NCBI GenBank assembly: GCA_965229005.1
Contig: CBDDIP010000002.1
Coordinates: 248,001-312,000 of the forward strand
Reading direction: 5' to 3'
Origin: CBDDIP01 sp965229005
GTDB taxonomy: Bacteria; Actinomycetota; Acidimicrobiia; Acidimicrobiales; Ilumatobacteraceae
DNA: 64,000 nt
Part shown: positions 8,343-17,249 of the stretch, in pieces
Layout: every line of letters begins with the position of its first letter
How positions within the stretch are numbered: position 1 is the first letter of the stretch
The notes under the pieces: generated by a model
What the model was told of the DNA's origin: nothing
Seen by the model: only the letters and a program-made list of their open reading frames with translations
The model's database searches: none
Program-made: the position numbers and the translations under genes

Positions 8343-9143
8343 ATGGCTCGACGGACGACAGTGGCACTGGTGATGGTCTCGATGGCGGTGCTCGCGGCGT
8401 GCGGGGACGACGACGCGTCGAGCGCCGGCACCGCGCCCCCGGCACACACCGACGTCTCCGTCGAGGGCAGGACGTTCCTCTCCACCGCGGTGACCGGCAA
8501 GACGATCGTCGACGGCACGCGGATCCGCCTCGGCTTCGATGGCGGTCGCGTGAGCGCGCAGGCGGGCTGCAACTCGATGAGCGGGCAGTACACGTTGGCC
8601 AGCGGCGTGCTCCAGATCGCCGGCGGGTTGGCGCAGACCGAGATGGGTTGCGAGCAGCCGCTGATGGATCAGGACGCGTGGGTTGGCTCGTTGCTGACCT
8701 CGTCGCCGACGGTGTCGTTCGATGGCGACAGCATCACGATCACGGGAACATCGGGCACGAGTGACGCCGTCACCCTCACCCTGCAGGACCGCGAGGTCGC
8801 CGACCCGGACCGGCCGCTCGAGGGCACGACGTGGTCGATCAACGGGATCATCGAAGGAGACTCGACGTCGAGCACGATCGAGGGCGCCACCGTCGTGTTC
8901 GCCGACGGCAAGGTGCAGGTCGTCACGGGCTGCAACCAGATCAGCGGCGCTGCGGTGATCGGCGAGGGCACCATCGAGGCCGGCCCGCTGGGTTCGACGA
9001 AGATGGGTTGCCCGCCTGACGTCGCACAACTGGAGTCCGCCGTCGCCGCCACGTTCGACGGCACGATCGAGTTCACGATCGAAGCGGGCAGCCTCACCCT
9101 CACCGGTCCGAACGGCACCGGCCTGATGCTCACCGCGCCCTGA
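8343..9143 (+). CDS. lipoprotein with two META/HslJ domains
   Basis: 266 residues. A lipoprotein signal ends at VLAACGDD (Cys about 20). Two tandem META (HslJ-like) domains follow, the second starting near LEGTTWSINGI. Each has the conserved G-C-N core (AGCNSMSG and TGCNQISG) and a later MGC (TEMGC, TKMGC), giving paired cysteines per domain. HslJ-type proteins are small exported proteins linked to stress or novobiocin tolerance, but their biochemical role is not established. It follows the VOC gene by 40 bases and converges on the frameshifted lipoprotein gene at 9153. Confidence 0.87.
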   Translation: MARRTTVALVMVSMAVLAACGDDDASSAGTAPPAHTDVSVEGRTFLSTAVTGKTIVDGTRIRLGFDGGRVSAQAGCNSMSGQYTLASGVLQIAGGLAQTEMGCEQPLMDQDAWVGSLLTSSPTVSFDGDSITITGTSGTSDAVTLTLQDREVADPDRPLEGTTWSINGIIEGDSTSSTIEGATVVFADGKVQVVTGCNQISGAAVIGEGTIEAGPLGSTKMGCPPDVAQLESAVAATFDGTIEFTIEAGSLTLTGPNGTGLMLTAP

Positions 9144-9152
9144 CGCGGGCCG

Positions 9153-10705
9153 TCACGACCCGCCGCAGAAGCCTCGCTGCGCACTCGCCAGCTTCGGACG
9201 GAACGTGGCGATGCGACGACCGTCGAGGGTCTCGAGCAGCACTTCGTCCGCTCCCACCATGTGCAGCACCGCATCGACCTCAGTCGACTGGCATCGATGA
9301 CGTCGAGGTCTCGATGCGGAACCCAGTCCGGGAAGGGTTCATTGACGTCCCACGAGACCGCCTCGAACTGGCGACCGTTGATCGACTGCTGCGTCGGCCC
9401 GCATCCGGTGGCCACAGCGGCGAAGCGGCGCTCGCCCAGTTCGAGCTGACCGTCGAAGATCGGCAGCTCCAGCTCCGGCGCGGGCACTGCTGACAGCCGC
9501 GGCAGTCGACCGGTCGACATGTCGATGACGAGGACCACATCGGGCGGACCCCACCCGCCAGTGGCGCCGAAGACGATCAGCTCGTCTCCCCGCTGCAGTG
9601 CGGCGACGACGAAGCCGGGCGCGCCGAGGTCGACGACGTACCAGTGCTCGCCGTCGTCGGACCCAGCGAGCACCTTGCTGTACTGCGAGCACGTCGACGG
9701 ATCGGCGAAGCAGAAGGCCGGTTCGCCCCGCATCTCACCGGCCACAACGGCGACCAGCGACTCCCCGACCCGCATCGGCACATCGAGGACGTCCACCGAC
9801 AGGTCCGTGTCCCACTCGACCTCAGCTGGCACCTCGCCACCACGCTGAAACGCCAACACGTCGCCGCCGCAGTACATCGACACGGTGACGTCGCCGATCG
9901 AGACGGCGCCGGCGCTGCACGCTGCCGGTCCCTCGTCGGTCGTCTCCACCCATGCTCCGGCGCGTTTGGTCCACTCGGCCGGGGCGTAGTTGACCCCAGG
10001 CCGCGATCCGTACACGCCGCTGGCGACCAACGTTCCGTCGACAAGCGTCAAGGAGGACACGCGAGCCAGGTCGCTCGTCCCGATCAACGGCGCCACCGGT
10101 TCACCGGACAGCATGTTCGTGGCGACGTCCAACGTCCACACGAACGGTTGCTCGTGCAGAGGAAAGTCCCCACGATGGCCTCCGATGGCGATGCGTCCGT
10201 CGGGCAGCGGGACACCGATGCTGAAAGCACCGATCTCCTCGTCTGCAACGACCGACCACGTGGTGCCCCGGTCCGCCGTGCTCAGCGCGATGCCCATCGA
10301 GCCCTCGACCATCGGCCCAACGGTGTCACCGACCTGGCCGGCGGCGAGGAACGTGACGACACCTTTGGCAACGACGACATCGGCGATCCAAACAGCGAAG
10401 ACCTGCTCGGTGCCAACGACCCCCGGCAACATCATCGAGTCCCACGCGCGTCCATCGTCGCTGTGCCAGACGAGCGGCACCGAACGACCGCTCACCGAGT
10501 CGGGCTGCTGGTCGCCGAGGGCCCACAGCCCTCCGGTTTCGTCCGCGAGGAACCGCAGTGTCGACGACGATGTCGGCAGGTCCATCGACAGGGGCGTGAT
10601 CGCGGCGATCGGCATCGTGTTCGAGGTGTCGGCGGTCCGATCGCTGCTGCAGCCCGCGAGGCCACCGAGCGCAACGAAGAACGCCGTGATCAGCCGATGG
10701 CGCAT
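9153..10705 (-). pseudogene. propeller-type lipoprotein, C-terminus frameshifted
   Basis: The N-terminal part encodes a lipoprotein (lipobox LAGC) followed by a repeat-rich beta-propeller-like domain with Asp-box-like pieces such as STADRGTTWSVV and SDDGEHWYVV. The frame breaks near 9275-9290. Reading on in the same frame runs antisense through the META gene with unrelated residues. A -1 shift instead gives a coherent end (EVDAVLHMVGADEV ... FCGGS) with a stop at 9153-9155, just beyond the convergent META stop. I read this as one gene of about 515 codons with a single-base deletion or a sequencing error. Ligand or substrate is unknown. It lies 15 bases after the APH-like gene. Confidence 0.72.
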
Positions 10706-10720
10706 GTGTGTCCGACCTCC

Positions 10721-11704
10721 TCAGCCCCGACCCGGTTCGGCGAGGATCTGGTCGAGGCGTTGCCACGCACGCTCCTCGTAGGCCGCGTCGCCGTCGTGCA
10801 CCGCGTTGGCGATCGTGTTCGTCAGCTCGAGCATGTCGACGAGGCGGAGGCGCTGCTCCCACATCGGCGGCCACTCGCCATCGCTGACGTACCCGTCGGC
10901 GAACGCGGTCGCTGAGCCTTCGTGCGCAGGGAACGCTTGCCACCGCAGCTTGACCAGATCGACGGCAGGGTCCCACGCCTCGGCCGCGTCGAAGTCGATC
11001 AAGCCGGTGAACGACCCATCCCGAGCGGCGAGCACGTTGCCGAGGTTGAGGTCGCGATGGCACAGGCTCGGGGTGACCACCGCGTCGACGGCGCCGGCCA
11101 GCTCGAAGACCTCGTCGGTGATCGACAGCAGCGTTGCCTCGTCGAACACGGCGGCAGTGGAGCACCGCGCGACGACTGCCGGCACGCGGTGCTCCACGTA
11201 TCGACGCCAGCTGGTGAACGTGGGAGCCGAGCCGTCCAGGCGCGAGGTGAACGCTGGCACCGGCAGGGCATGCAGCCTCCGCAGGGCAACGCCGAGCCCG
11301 GTGAAGAAGGACGCAACGACGCCGGGGTCGCCGTCGGCGAGCACGTTCGTCGCGTCGTCGCCGCCGACCCACGTGAGGACGCGCATGATCCGGTCGCCCG
11401 ACCCGTGCTGATCGACGTGCAGCACCCGCGGTGCCGCAACGCCGGCGGCGTTGGCGAGCTCGTACGCCTTCGCGGTCGCGGCCCACTTGGCGGCCGACGC
11501 GCGTGGCCCGAACTTCACGCACAGCTCCTCGCCGTCGGCGGTGCGCACCTTCCAGTTCTCGTTGCCGAGGCCGCGCCGGATGGGCTCGGCGGACTGGATC
11601 GGACGATGCAGCGCGTTGGCCACGATCGACCGGACGTCGTCGGCGCGATCCGTCCCGCCCGATCCTTCGCCCATCCGCCAGAACGTAGTGGAGCGATGTG
11701 TCAC
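10721..11704 (-). CDS. APH/choline kinase-like phosphotransferase
   Basis: 327 residues with the aminoglycoside phosphotransferase/choline kinase fold. The Brenner-type catalytic motif CHRDLNLGN (about residues 215-223) and the metal-binding IDFDAAEAWDP (Asp about 237) are intact, as is the N-terminal nucleotide lysine in LCVKFG. The family phosphorylates small hydroxyl-bearing molecules such as aminoglycosides, choline, fructosamine or homoserine; the substrate cannot be assigned here. A second in-frame ATG at 11674 could be the true start. It sits in a run of minus-strand genes (12477 to 9153) with short gaps. Confidence 0.85.
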   Translation of the reverse strand: MTHRSTTFWRMGEGSGGTDRADDVRSIVANALHRPIQSAEPIRRGLGNENWKVRTADGEELCVKFGPRASAAKWAATAKAYELANAAGVAAPRVLHVDQHGSGDRIMRVLTWVGGDDATNVLADGDPGVVASFFTGLGVALRRLHALPVPAFTSRLDGSAPTFTSWRRYVEHRVPAVVARCSTAAVFDEATLLSITDEVFELAGAVDAVVTPSLCHRDLNLGNVLAARDGSFTGLIDFDAAEAWDPAVDLVKLRWQAFPAHEGSATAFADGYVSDGEWPPMWEQRLRLVDMLELTNTIANAVHDGDAAYEERAWQRLDQILAEPGRG

Positions 11705-11717
11705 CCGGAATGGGGCG

Positions 11718-12188
11718 TCAGGGGGTGAGGATCCGCTTCCAACCGTCGAGGACCTGGCGGTAGGACGGACGCGTCGTCTCCCTGTGCACGTCGTCGGTCG
11801 TGATGTCGCGGCTGTCCTTCATCACGGCTCGCAGCGGGTGATCGACCGGGCGACCGGCGAGGCACCACGCCAGCGAGTGGCGGGACACGGCGATCATGTC
11901 GATCGGCTCCTTGTAGAACCGCGCCGCCTCGTACGCCGCGTCGACCATCGAGCCCCAGTCACCGAGGACGGCACCGGTCTTGAACCTTCCGAACCCCGCG
12001 GCGCGGACCATGTCGCGTTCAGCCCGCCAGTCGGGCTCCGGCGTGCCGACCTGCTTGGCGGCCTGGTTGAGGCCACGGATGGAGACGAAGCCGTCCCCGG
12101 CGCGAGCGGCCTGAGCGTCCGCCGCGGCCACGGCGCACTGCGCCCGTCGGTCGGCAAGCGCGATCTGTTCCGCCGTCAGCCCGTCCAT
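11718..12188 (-). CDS. conserved hypothetical protein
   Basis: 156 residues, soluble, with no signal peptide and no motif I recognise. It opens with an Ala-rich helical segment (about residues 4-30) and contains several Trp, Arg and Asp residues in its middle and end. The ATG at 12188 is chosen because the same frame upstream translates into low-complexity Ser/Thr/Arg sequence antisense to the GNAT gene. It lies 10 bases after the GNAT stop and 13 bases before the APH-like gene, which supports co-transcription. Confidence 0.65.
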   Translation of the reverse strand: MDGLTAEQIALADRRAQCAVAAADAQAARAGDGFVSIRGLNQAAKQVGTPEPDWRAERDMVRAAGFGRFKTGAVLGDWGSMVDAAYEAARFYKEPIDMIAVSRHSLAWCLAGRPVDHPLRAVMKDSRDITTDDVHRETTRPSYRQVLDGWKRILTP

Positions 12189-12198
12189 CGGACCGACG

Positions 12199-12477
12199 CT
12201 AACCGCTGGTGCTGACCAGGTCGTTGAACTCCGTGTGCCGCCCGATGAAGTCGGCGACGAACCAGCAGTGGGCGACGACGTGCAGTCCCTGGCGGCGGAT
12301 GTCGTCGAGTGCGCCGCGCACAAGGACGTCGCCGAGGCCCTGGCCGCGATGTGCGACGTCGATCTCCGAGTGCGGGATGACGATGGCGTCGCCGACGCGG
12401 TGGTAGTCGGCGATGCCGAGGACCTTCCCGTCGACCACGAGCTCGTAGCGGCTCTGTTCAGCGTTGTCGCGAACCAT
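12199..12477 (-). CDS. YjdJ-type small GNAT acetyltransferase
   Basis: 92 residues. The size and sequence fit the short N-acetyltransferase family (YjdJ/GtlO-like). It begins with a beta-hairpin (SRYELVVDGKVLGIADYH), then an H-S/T-E-I-x-x-x-x-R-G-Q-G-L-G acetyl-CoA loop (about residues 37-50) and a CWFVADFI segment typical of this family. These enzymes bind acetyl-CoA; physiological substrates are mostly unknown. It is first in the minus-strand run 12477-9153. Confidence 0.82.
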   Translation of the reverse strand: MVRDNAEQSRYELVVDGKVLGIADYHRVGDAIVIPHSEIDVAHRGQGLGDVLVRGALDDIRRQGLHVVAHCWFVADFIGRHTEFNDLVSTSG

Positions 12478-12562
12478 GCCCCCATTGTTCCCGTTCCGAG
12501 CGTCGATGCACCACGTGGCATTATTGACCCATCGATAAGTATTGAGGACTTTGGGGGACCGG

Positions 12563-13396
12563 ATGGACGATCTTCAGGGCAAGGTGGCCGTGGTCACCGG
12601 AGCGGCGGGCGGCATCGGTCGAGCGACCGCGCTGCGGCTGGCCGACGAGGGGATGCGACTGGCGATCGCCGACATCGACGCGGTCGCATTGCAGGCGGTG
12701 GCCGACGAGCTGGCAGCGGCAGGCCACGAGGCGATCGCGGTGCCCACCGACGTCGGGTCGTTGGCGGCGATCGAAGCCCTGCGCGACGCGACGCTCGACG
12801 CGTTCGGCGCCGTGCACGTCGTGCACAACAACGCGGGCGTGGTCGCCGCCGGTCTGGTGGAGGAGATCACGCTGGACCTGTGGCAGTGGGTGATCGACGT
12901 CGACCTGTGGAGCGTCATCCACGGCTCGCGAGTGTTCCTTCCGCTGCTGAAGGCGCAGGGCGACGGCCACATCGTCAACACCGCCTCGACCGCCGGCCTC
13001 CAGTCGAACGCCGGCATCGGTCCGTACAACGTTGCCAAGTTCGGCGTCGTCGCGCTGTCCGAGACGCTGTGGCTGGAGCTGCAGGGCACCGGCGTGGGGG
13101 TCAGCGTGCTGTGCCCCGGAGCCGTGAACACCGGGATCGTGCGGGCCGAGCGCAACCTGCCGGCGGGCGTGGCAGCTGCCACCGGCCGCGTCGCCGACGG
13201 ATTTCGCAGTCGCGCCGGCTCGACGTTGGCCGACAACGGCCTCGATCCTGCGGACGTCGCCGAGATGGTGCTCGACGGGATCCGCACCGACCGCTTCTGG
13301 ATCCTCACGCATCCCGAGTGGCACGAGTTGATGGACCGTCGCGTCGCAGCACTGCACGACGGACGTCTCCCCCACGCCACCGCCGCCGAGGGCTGA
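12563..13396 (+). CDS. short-chain dehydrogenase/reductase (SDR)
   Basis: 277 residues, the usual length for classical SDRs. The Rossmann dinucleotide motif GAAGGIG (about 13-19), the NNAG motif and the catalytic YNVAK (Tyr about 155, Lys about 159) are all present. An acidic residue after the second strand (ADIDA) suggests NAD(H) rather than NADP(H). The enzyme should oxidise or reduce an alcohol/ketone; the substrate is not evident. ATG 12563 is chosen because a strong GGGGGA ribosome site lies 6-11 bases upstream. Confidence 0.9.
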   Translation: MDDLQGKVAVVTGAAGGIGRATALRLADEGMRLAIADIDAVALQAVADELAAAGHEAIAVPTDVGSLAAIEALRDATLDAFGAVHVVHNNAGVVAAGLVEEITLDLWQWVIDVDLWSVIHGSRVFLPLLKAQGDGHIVNTASTAGLQSNAGIGPYNVAKFGVVALSETLWLELQGTGVGVSVLCPGAVNTGIVRAERNLPAGVAAATGRVADGFRSRAGSTLADNGLDPADVAEMVLDGIRTDRFWILTHPEWHELMDRRVAALHDGRLPHATAAEG

Positions 13397-13419
13397 TCAC
13401 CGGCGGTCGATCAGAGCCG

Positions 13420-14598
13420 TCACTCGCGCCGACGACCGTGACGCCGGCGATGGTGTCGCCGGTGATGCCCATGCGTCGTGCGCACGGCAACGTCGAGCAC
13501 GAAGGGCAGGTGGTCGCTGCCGCACGCCTCGAGGTCGCGGATCTCGGTGGCGTGCATGTCCTTGTTGACGAGCGCGTGGTCGAGTCGGACCACCGCACCA
13601 ACGGCGCTGAGCGGGCCCGTCGCCTGCAGCTTGAACGACGGCTTCAGTCCCTTGCCGAGCGAGTCGATCGCGTCGCTGAAGCCGAGCTTCAGAATCTGCT
13701 CGAACTCGGGGCGGAAGCGGGTCGTGTTGAGGTCGCCGACGATGATCACCGGCCCGGTGAGCGTCGGCACGAACTCCTCGAGCACCGCGATCTGCTCCTT
13801 CCACGCGACGTGACCACCGGGGTCGACCGTGGCCATCGGGTTCAGGGCGACGACCAACGTGCTCGTGCCGTCGACGTCCACGTCGGCGATCGCCAGGCGC
13901 AGCAGCCCGATGTGGCGGAACTCCGAGCGCGGGCCGAGCGGCTGCTTGGCGACGATGGCGACCGCGTAGTCGCTCTCGTCGTCGGGGTCGACGATCCGGT
14001 GCGGGTAGGCAGCGTCACCACCGCACTCGTCGAACACGCGCATGAACTTGCCGGTGCTCTCGACCAGCACGAGCACGTCGGCGGAGGTGTCGATCACCTG
14101 CCGGGCTGCCGCATCCGGGGTCTCGTTGTCGACGAACACGTTGGCCGCGGCGATCTGCAGACGCGGCGCATGACGCACCCAATGAGGCGTACGCGCCTGG
14201 ATGAGGCGAGGCACGACGAGCACGACGTGGTACACGCACAGGCCCCCGGCGGCGACGGCCAGCAGCCAGTGCTCGGAGACCACAGCGGCAATCGCGACCA
14301 CCCAGGCGATGACGAGCAACAGCGGCAGCGCGTCGTAGGCCAACGCCAGCGCCGAGCCTTCTTCGACGCCGACCGAGATCTGCAGCAGGCGGGTGACGAC
14401 GACAGCGCTGAGCGCGGCGCACAGCAGCCAACCCGTGATGGGCAGCGCAGGCACGTGGTCGGGGCCGAAGCGGTCGGCCGATCCGTCGACGAACTGAGCG
14501 ACGATGGGCAGCGCGACGATCAGCGCGGCGCTCGCAAGGGCGGCCACGTAGCCGGGGATCGATCGGCGCGCCCTGACGGACGAGGGCGAGTCAGACAC
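13420..14598 (-). CDS. membrane-anchored endonuclease/exonuclease/phosphatase family protein
   Basis: 392 residues from GTG 14598. Three or four transmembrane segments lie in the first 130 residues, followed by a C-terminal EEP (DNase I-like) domain. The EEP signature is visible as AANVFVDN, a glutamate in VLVLVEST, VGDLNTTRFRPEF and the final GSDHLPFVLDV (the catalytic SDH). Such actinobacterial proteins hydrolyse phosphodiester or phosphomonoester bonds on the outer face of the membrane; the substrate is unknown. GTG 14598 has AGGAG at good spacing and leaves room for a promoter divergent to the pcs-like gene. An ATG at 14673 would overlap that gene. The tail is His/Arg-rich. Confidence 0.85.
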   Translation of the reverse strand: MSDSPSSVRARRSIPGYVAALASAALIVALPIVAQFVDGSADRFGPDHVPALPITGWLLCAALSAVVVTRLLQISVGVEEGSALALAYDALPLLLVIAWVVAIAAVVSEHWLLAVAAGGLCVYHVVLVVPRLIQARTPHWVRHAPRLQIAAANVFVDNETPDAAARQVIDTSADVLVLVESTGKFMRVFDECGGDAAYPHRIVDPDDESDYAVAIVAKQPLGPRSEFRHIGLLRLAIADVDVDGTSTLVVALNPMATVDPGGHVAWKEQIAVLEEFVPTLTGPVIIVGDLNTTRFRPEFEQILKLGFSDAIDSLGKGLKPSFKLQATGPLSAVGAVVRLDHALVNKDMHATEIRDLEACGSDHLPFVLDVAVRTTHGHHRRHHRRRHGRRRE

Positions 14599-14671
14599 GG
14601 CAGCTCTCCTACCCCGAGCGGGTGCAGCGGAAACATCCGGTCCGGATGGCGTTCGACCCCGGCGGGTAGAC

Positions 14672-15457
14672 ATGGACCCACGGATGGGTAGAGAGTTCCC
14701 CGTGAACGAATTCAGTCGACGCCACATCCGCTACGCGTGGGCGGTGCACTCGCTCACCGCAACGGGCGTGATCGTCGGCTACGTCGGCCTCAACTCGGTG
14801 GTCGAGGGACACGCTCGCGCCGCGGTGCTGTGGCTCGTCGCAGCGCTCCTCCTCGACGGCATCGACGGGCCCATCGCTCGCAAGCTCGACGTGAAGAACG
14901 CCATCCCGACGATCGACGGCAACTCGCTCGACCTGATCATCGACTACTTCACGTGCACGATCGTCCCGGTTGCGTTCCTGTACCGCTTCGACGTGCTGCC
15001 AGAGAAGACGTCCGGGCCGATCGGTTTCGCCATCCTCTTCGTCGGCGCGCTGTGGATGTCGCGCACGAACCAGGAGACCGAGGACGGCTGGTTCAACGGC
15101 TTCCCCGCCGAGTTCAACCTGATCATCCCGTCGCTGTACTTCATCGACGCCAACAAGTGGATCAACGTCGTCGTCTGCCTGATCTTCTGCGTGCTGTGCC
15201 TGACACCCAAGGTGCAGTTCGCCCACCCGGTGTCGGTGCGCGAGCACCGGGCGATCTCGATCACCTTCATGGTGGCCTGGCTCGGTTCGATGACGTGGCT
15301 GGCGATCGCCCAGCGCGACGTGCCGATCGTGCGGATCGTGTTGATCGTCGCGCCGCTGTGGACGATCGCTCAGGTGATCATGCGGGCGATGGCGCGTGGT
15401 TCAGCCGACGCCGATCGGGGTATCGGTGGCCCCACGAGGTCACCCGTCCGAGGTTGA
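14672..15457 (+). CDS. pcs: phosphatidylcholine synthase
   Basis: 261 residues with 7-8 hydrophobic segments. The CDP-alcohol phosphatidyltransferase motif reads DGIDGPIARKL, then 11 residues, then GNSLDLIID. The enlarged spacing between AR and G is typical of bacterial phosphatidylcholine synthase rather than PgsA or PssA. The enzyme condenses CDP-diacylglycerol with choline in the membrane to give phosphatidylcholine and CMP. The ATG at 14672 is used; GTG 14702 is an alternative start. It is followed by a diacylglycerol kinase-like gene, so both may serve phospholipid synthesis. Confidence 0.82.
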   Translation: MDPRMGREFPVNEFSRRHIRYAWAVHSLTATGVIVGYVGLNSVVEGHARAAVLWLVAALLLDGIDGPIARKLDVKNAIPTIDGNSLDLIIDYFTCTIVPVAFLYRFDVLPEKTSGPIGFAILFVGALWMSRTNQETEDGWFNGFPAEFNLIIPSLYFIDANKWINVVVCLIFCVLCLTPKVQFAHPVSVREHRAISITFMVAWLGSMTWLAIAQRDVPIVRIVLIVAPLWTIAQVIMRAMARGSADADRGIGGPTRSPVRG

Positions 15458-15477
15458 CCGGTTCTCTGGAGAGACCC

Positions 15478-16359
15478 ATGCCGAACCTTGCCGTCGTTGC
15501 ACACACCGAGAAGCTGACGAAGTCGGCGTCACGTCAGTTGAAGGCGGCGCTCGCCGACCACGGCGTGGCCGCGACGTGGTACGAGATCGAGAAGGGCTCG
15601 GCGGCCACGGCTGCGGCCAAGAAGGCGGTCAAGCACGGCGCGGACGTCGTGCTGGCATGCGGCGGAGACGGCACGGTTCGCGCCGCGTCGCAGGCGCTGG
15701 TCGGCACCGACGTGGCGCTGGCCGTGATGCCAGCCGGCACCGCCAACCTGTTCGCCTCCGCGCTGGACCTACCGTCGAAGCCCGCCGACATCGTCGACCT
15801 GATCCTGTCGAGCTCGCTGCGCACGCTCGACACCGGTGTCTGCAACGACATGACGTTCAACGTGATGGCGGGTGCCGGGTTCGACGCGGCGATGATCGAC
15901 AGCGCCGAGGACGACAAGGAGAAGCTCGGCACGCTGGCCTACCTGCGCGCCGGCGCCAAGCAGGCTCGGGGTCGCAAGCCGTTCGCGGTCGAGGTGAACA
16001 TCGACGGGGCGTGCGCGTTCGAGGGTTCGGCAACGTGCGTCCTCGTCGGCAACATCGGCACGCTGAAGGGTGGCGTCGAAGCCTTCCCCGATGCGTCGCC
16101 GACCGACGGCAAGTTGGACATCGGCGTGATCACCGCGTCGGGTGCTCGCGAGTGGGTGGGCCTCATGGTCACCGCTGTGCGCCACAAGCAGCGTCTGTCG
16201 GGCCACGCCCACCTGTCGTCGGGCACCGAGGTGTCGATGCGCTTCGACACCAAGCACCGCTTCGAGCTCGACGGTGGCGTGAAGGGCCGCACCAAGCGGC
16301 TCGACTTCACGATCAAGCCGTCATCGCTCGTCGTGTGCTCGCCGCCTGCGGCGAGCTAA
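15478..16359 (+). CDS. diacylglycerol kinase-like lipid kinase
   Basis: 293 residues with a DAGK catalytic domain. The ATP-binding GGDGTVRA (about 62-69) and the downstream PAGTANLFA loop are intact, and the C-terminal half has the beta-sandwich (GNIGTLKGG ... FPDASPTDGKLDI) of DgkB/YegS-type kinases. These phosphorylate diacylglycerol or related lipids using ATP. GGAGAG precedes the ATG at good spacing. The gene starts 20 bases after the phosphatidylcholine synthase stop, and its stop overlaps the convergent PAP2 phosphatase gene by 4 bases. Kinase and phosphatases therefore sit together on phosphatidate/diacylglycerol metabolism. Confidence 0.87.
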   Translation: MPNLAVVAHTEKLTKSASRQLKAALADHGVAATWYEIEKGSAATAAAKKAVKHGADVVLACGGDGTVRAASQALVGTDVALAVMPAGTANLFASALDLPSKPADIVDLILSSSLRTLDTGVCNDMTFNVMAGAGFDAAMIDSAEDDKEKLGTLAYLRAGAKQARGRKPFAVEVNIDGACAFEGSATCVLVGNIGTLKGGVEAFPDASPTDGKLDIGVITASGAREWVGLMVTAVRHKQRLSGHAHLSSGTEVSMRFDTKHRFELDGGVKGRTKRLDFTIKPSSLVVCSPPAAS

Positions 16360-17249
16360 CGAGCCGCCGAGGGTTGCTTGGCCGACTTCGCCGACGGCGT
16401 GTTCGCCACGTCGTCGGCGGACGGGTCGCCCATCCGCTGACGACGCCCACCGAAGATCACGGCGACGAGCAGGAACCAGCCCCAGCCGATGCCGAGGCCG
16501 GCAACGACGTCGGTCACCCAGTGGACGCCCAACAGCGCTCGACTGGTCGCCACCGAGAGCGCGATCAACGCAGCGCCGCCGGCCAGCGCAGCGCGCACGG
16601 CGCGGCGCTGGTTGCGCCCGAGGATCAGTGCGATGGCCGACCAGATGGCAGCTGCGTTGACGGTGTGCCCGGACGGGAACGAGTAGCCGTTGGCGGTGAC
16701 GAGGTGCAGCACGTCGGGGCGAGCTCGGTGGACGACGAGCTTCAATACGTTGTGCAGCACGAGCTCACCGACGGCAACCGCTGCGGCAAAGGCGAAGACC
16801 TCGGGGTTGCGGCGACGGACGTAGTCGATGATCGCCACCACGGTCAGCGCGGCGATCGCCCACTTCGACGCACCGAAGTTGGTGATGAACTTGATCACGT
16901 CCACCGACTCCGACGAGGCGTGATCGGAACCCCATGCGGCGACGGACTTGTCGATGCGCTTGGCCCACGAGCTGTGGTTGATCAGCTGGAGCACGACGCC
17001 GATCAGCAGCGCGGCGAGGAACACGATGACGAAGCCGGCGGTGAGCATCCAGCCGCCGGCCTTGGTGCGGTCGGTGCGCTGGGCAAGGAACCCGCGGACC
17101 TTCGGGTGGTGACGGATCGAGCGCTTGACGGCGATCTCAGCGCCCGACGGATCGATCGGGTCGAGCGCCGTGTTGTCCGAGGCGGCGACGACGAACGAGA
17201 CAAGGGCTGCGGCGACGCCAGTGCCGACGATGACGAAGATCAGCTCCAT
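16356..17249 (-). CDS. PAP2 family phosphatase (first of two)
   Basis: 297 residues, about six transmembrane segments and a charged tail. The three-part acid phosphatase signature is present: KLVVHRARP, FPSGHT and SRALLGVHWVTD. Family members remove phosphate from phosphatidate, phosphatidylglycerol phosphate or undecaprenyl pyrophosphate at the outer membrane face. Compared with its neighbour at 17240 it has a longer N-terminal soluble segment. Its start overlaps the stop of that gene by 10 bases, so both are on one transcript. The substrate is not assigned. Confidence 0.88.
   Translation of the reverse strand: MELIFVIVGTGVAAALVSFVVAASDNTALDPIDPSGAEIAVKRSIRHHPKVRGFLAQRTDRTKAGGWMLTAGFVIVFLAALLIGVVLQLINHSSWAKRIDKSVAAWGSDHASSESVDVIKFITNFGASKWAIAALTVVAIIDYVRRRNPEVFAFAAAVAVGELVLHNVLKLVVHRARPDVLHLVTANGYSFPSGHTVNAAAIWSAIALILGRNQRRAVRAALAGGAALIALSVATSRALLGVHWVTDVVAGLGIGWGWFLLVAVIFGGRRQRMGDPSADDVANTPSAKSAKQPSAAR

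Noticed and set aside
9153..10705. Programmed ribosomal frameshift in the lipoprotein gene
   Set aside because: There is no slippery heptamer or convincing downstream structure at about 9280. A simple indel or sequencing error is the plainer reading.
12521..13375. Long antisense open frames, for example opposite the SDR gene
   Set aside because: They are by-products of GC-rich third positions in the real genes. Their translations are Arg/Ala/His-rich without domains.
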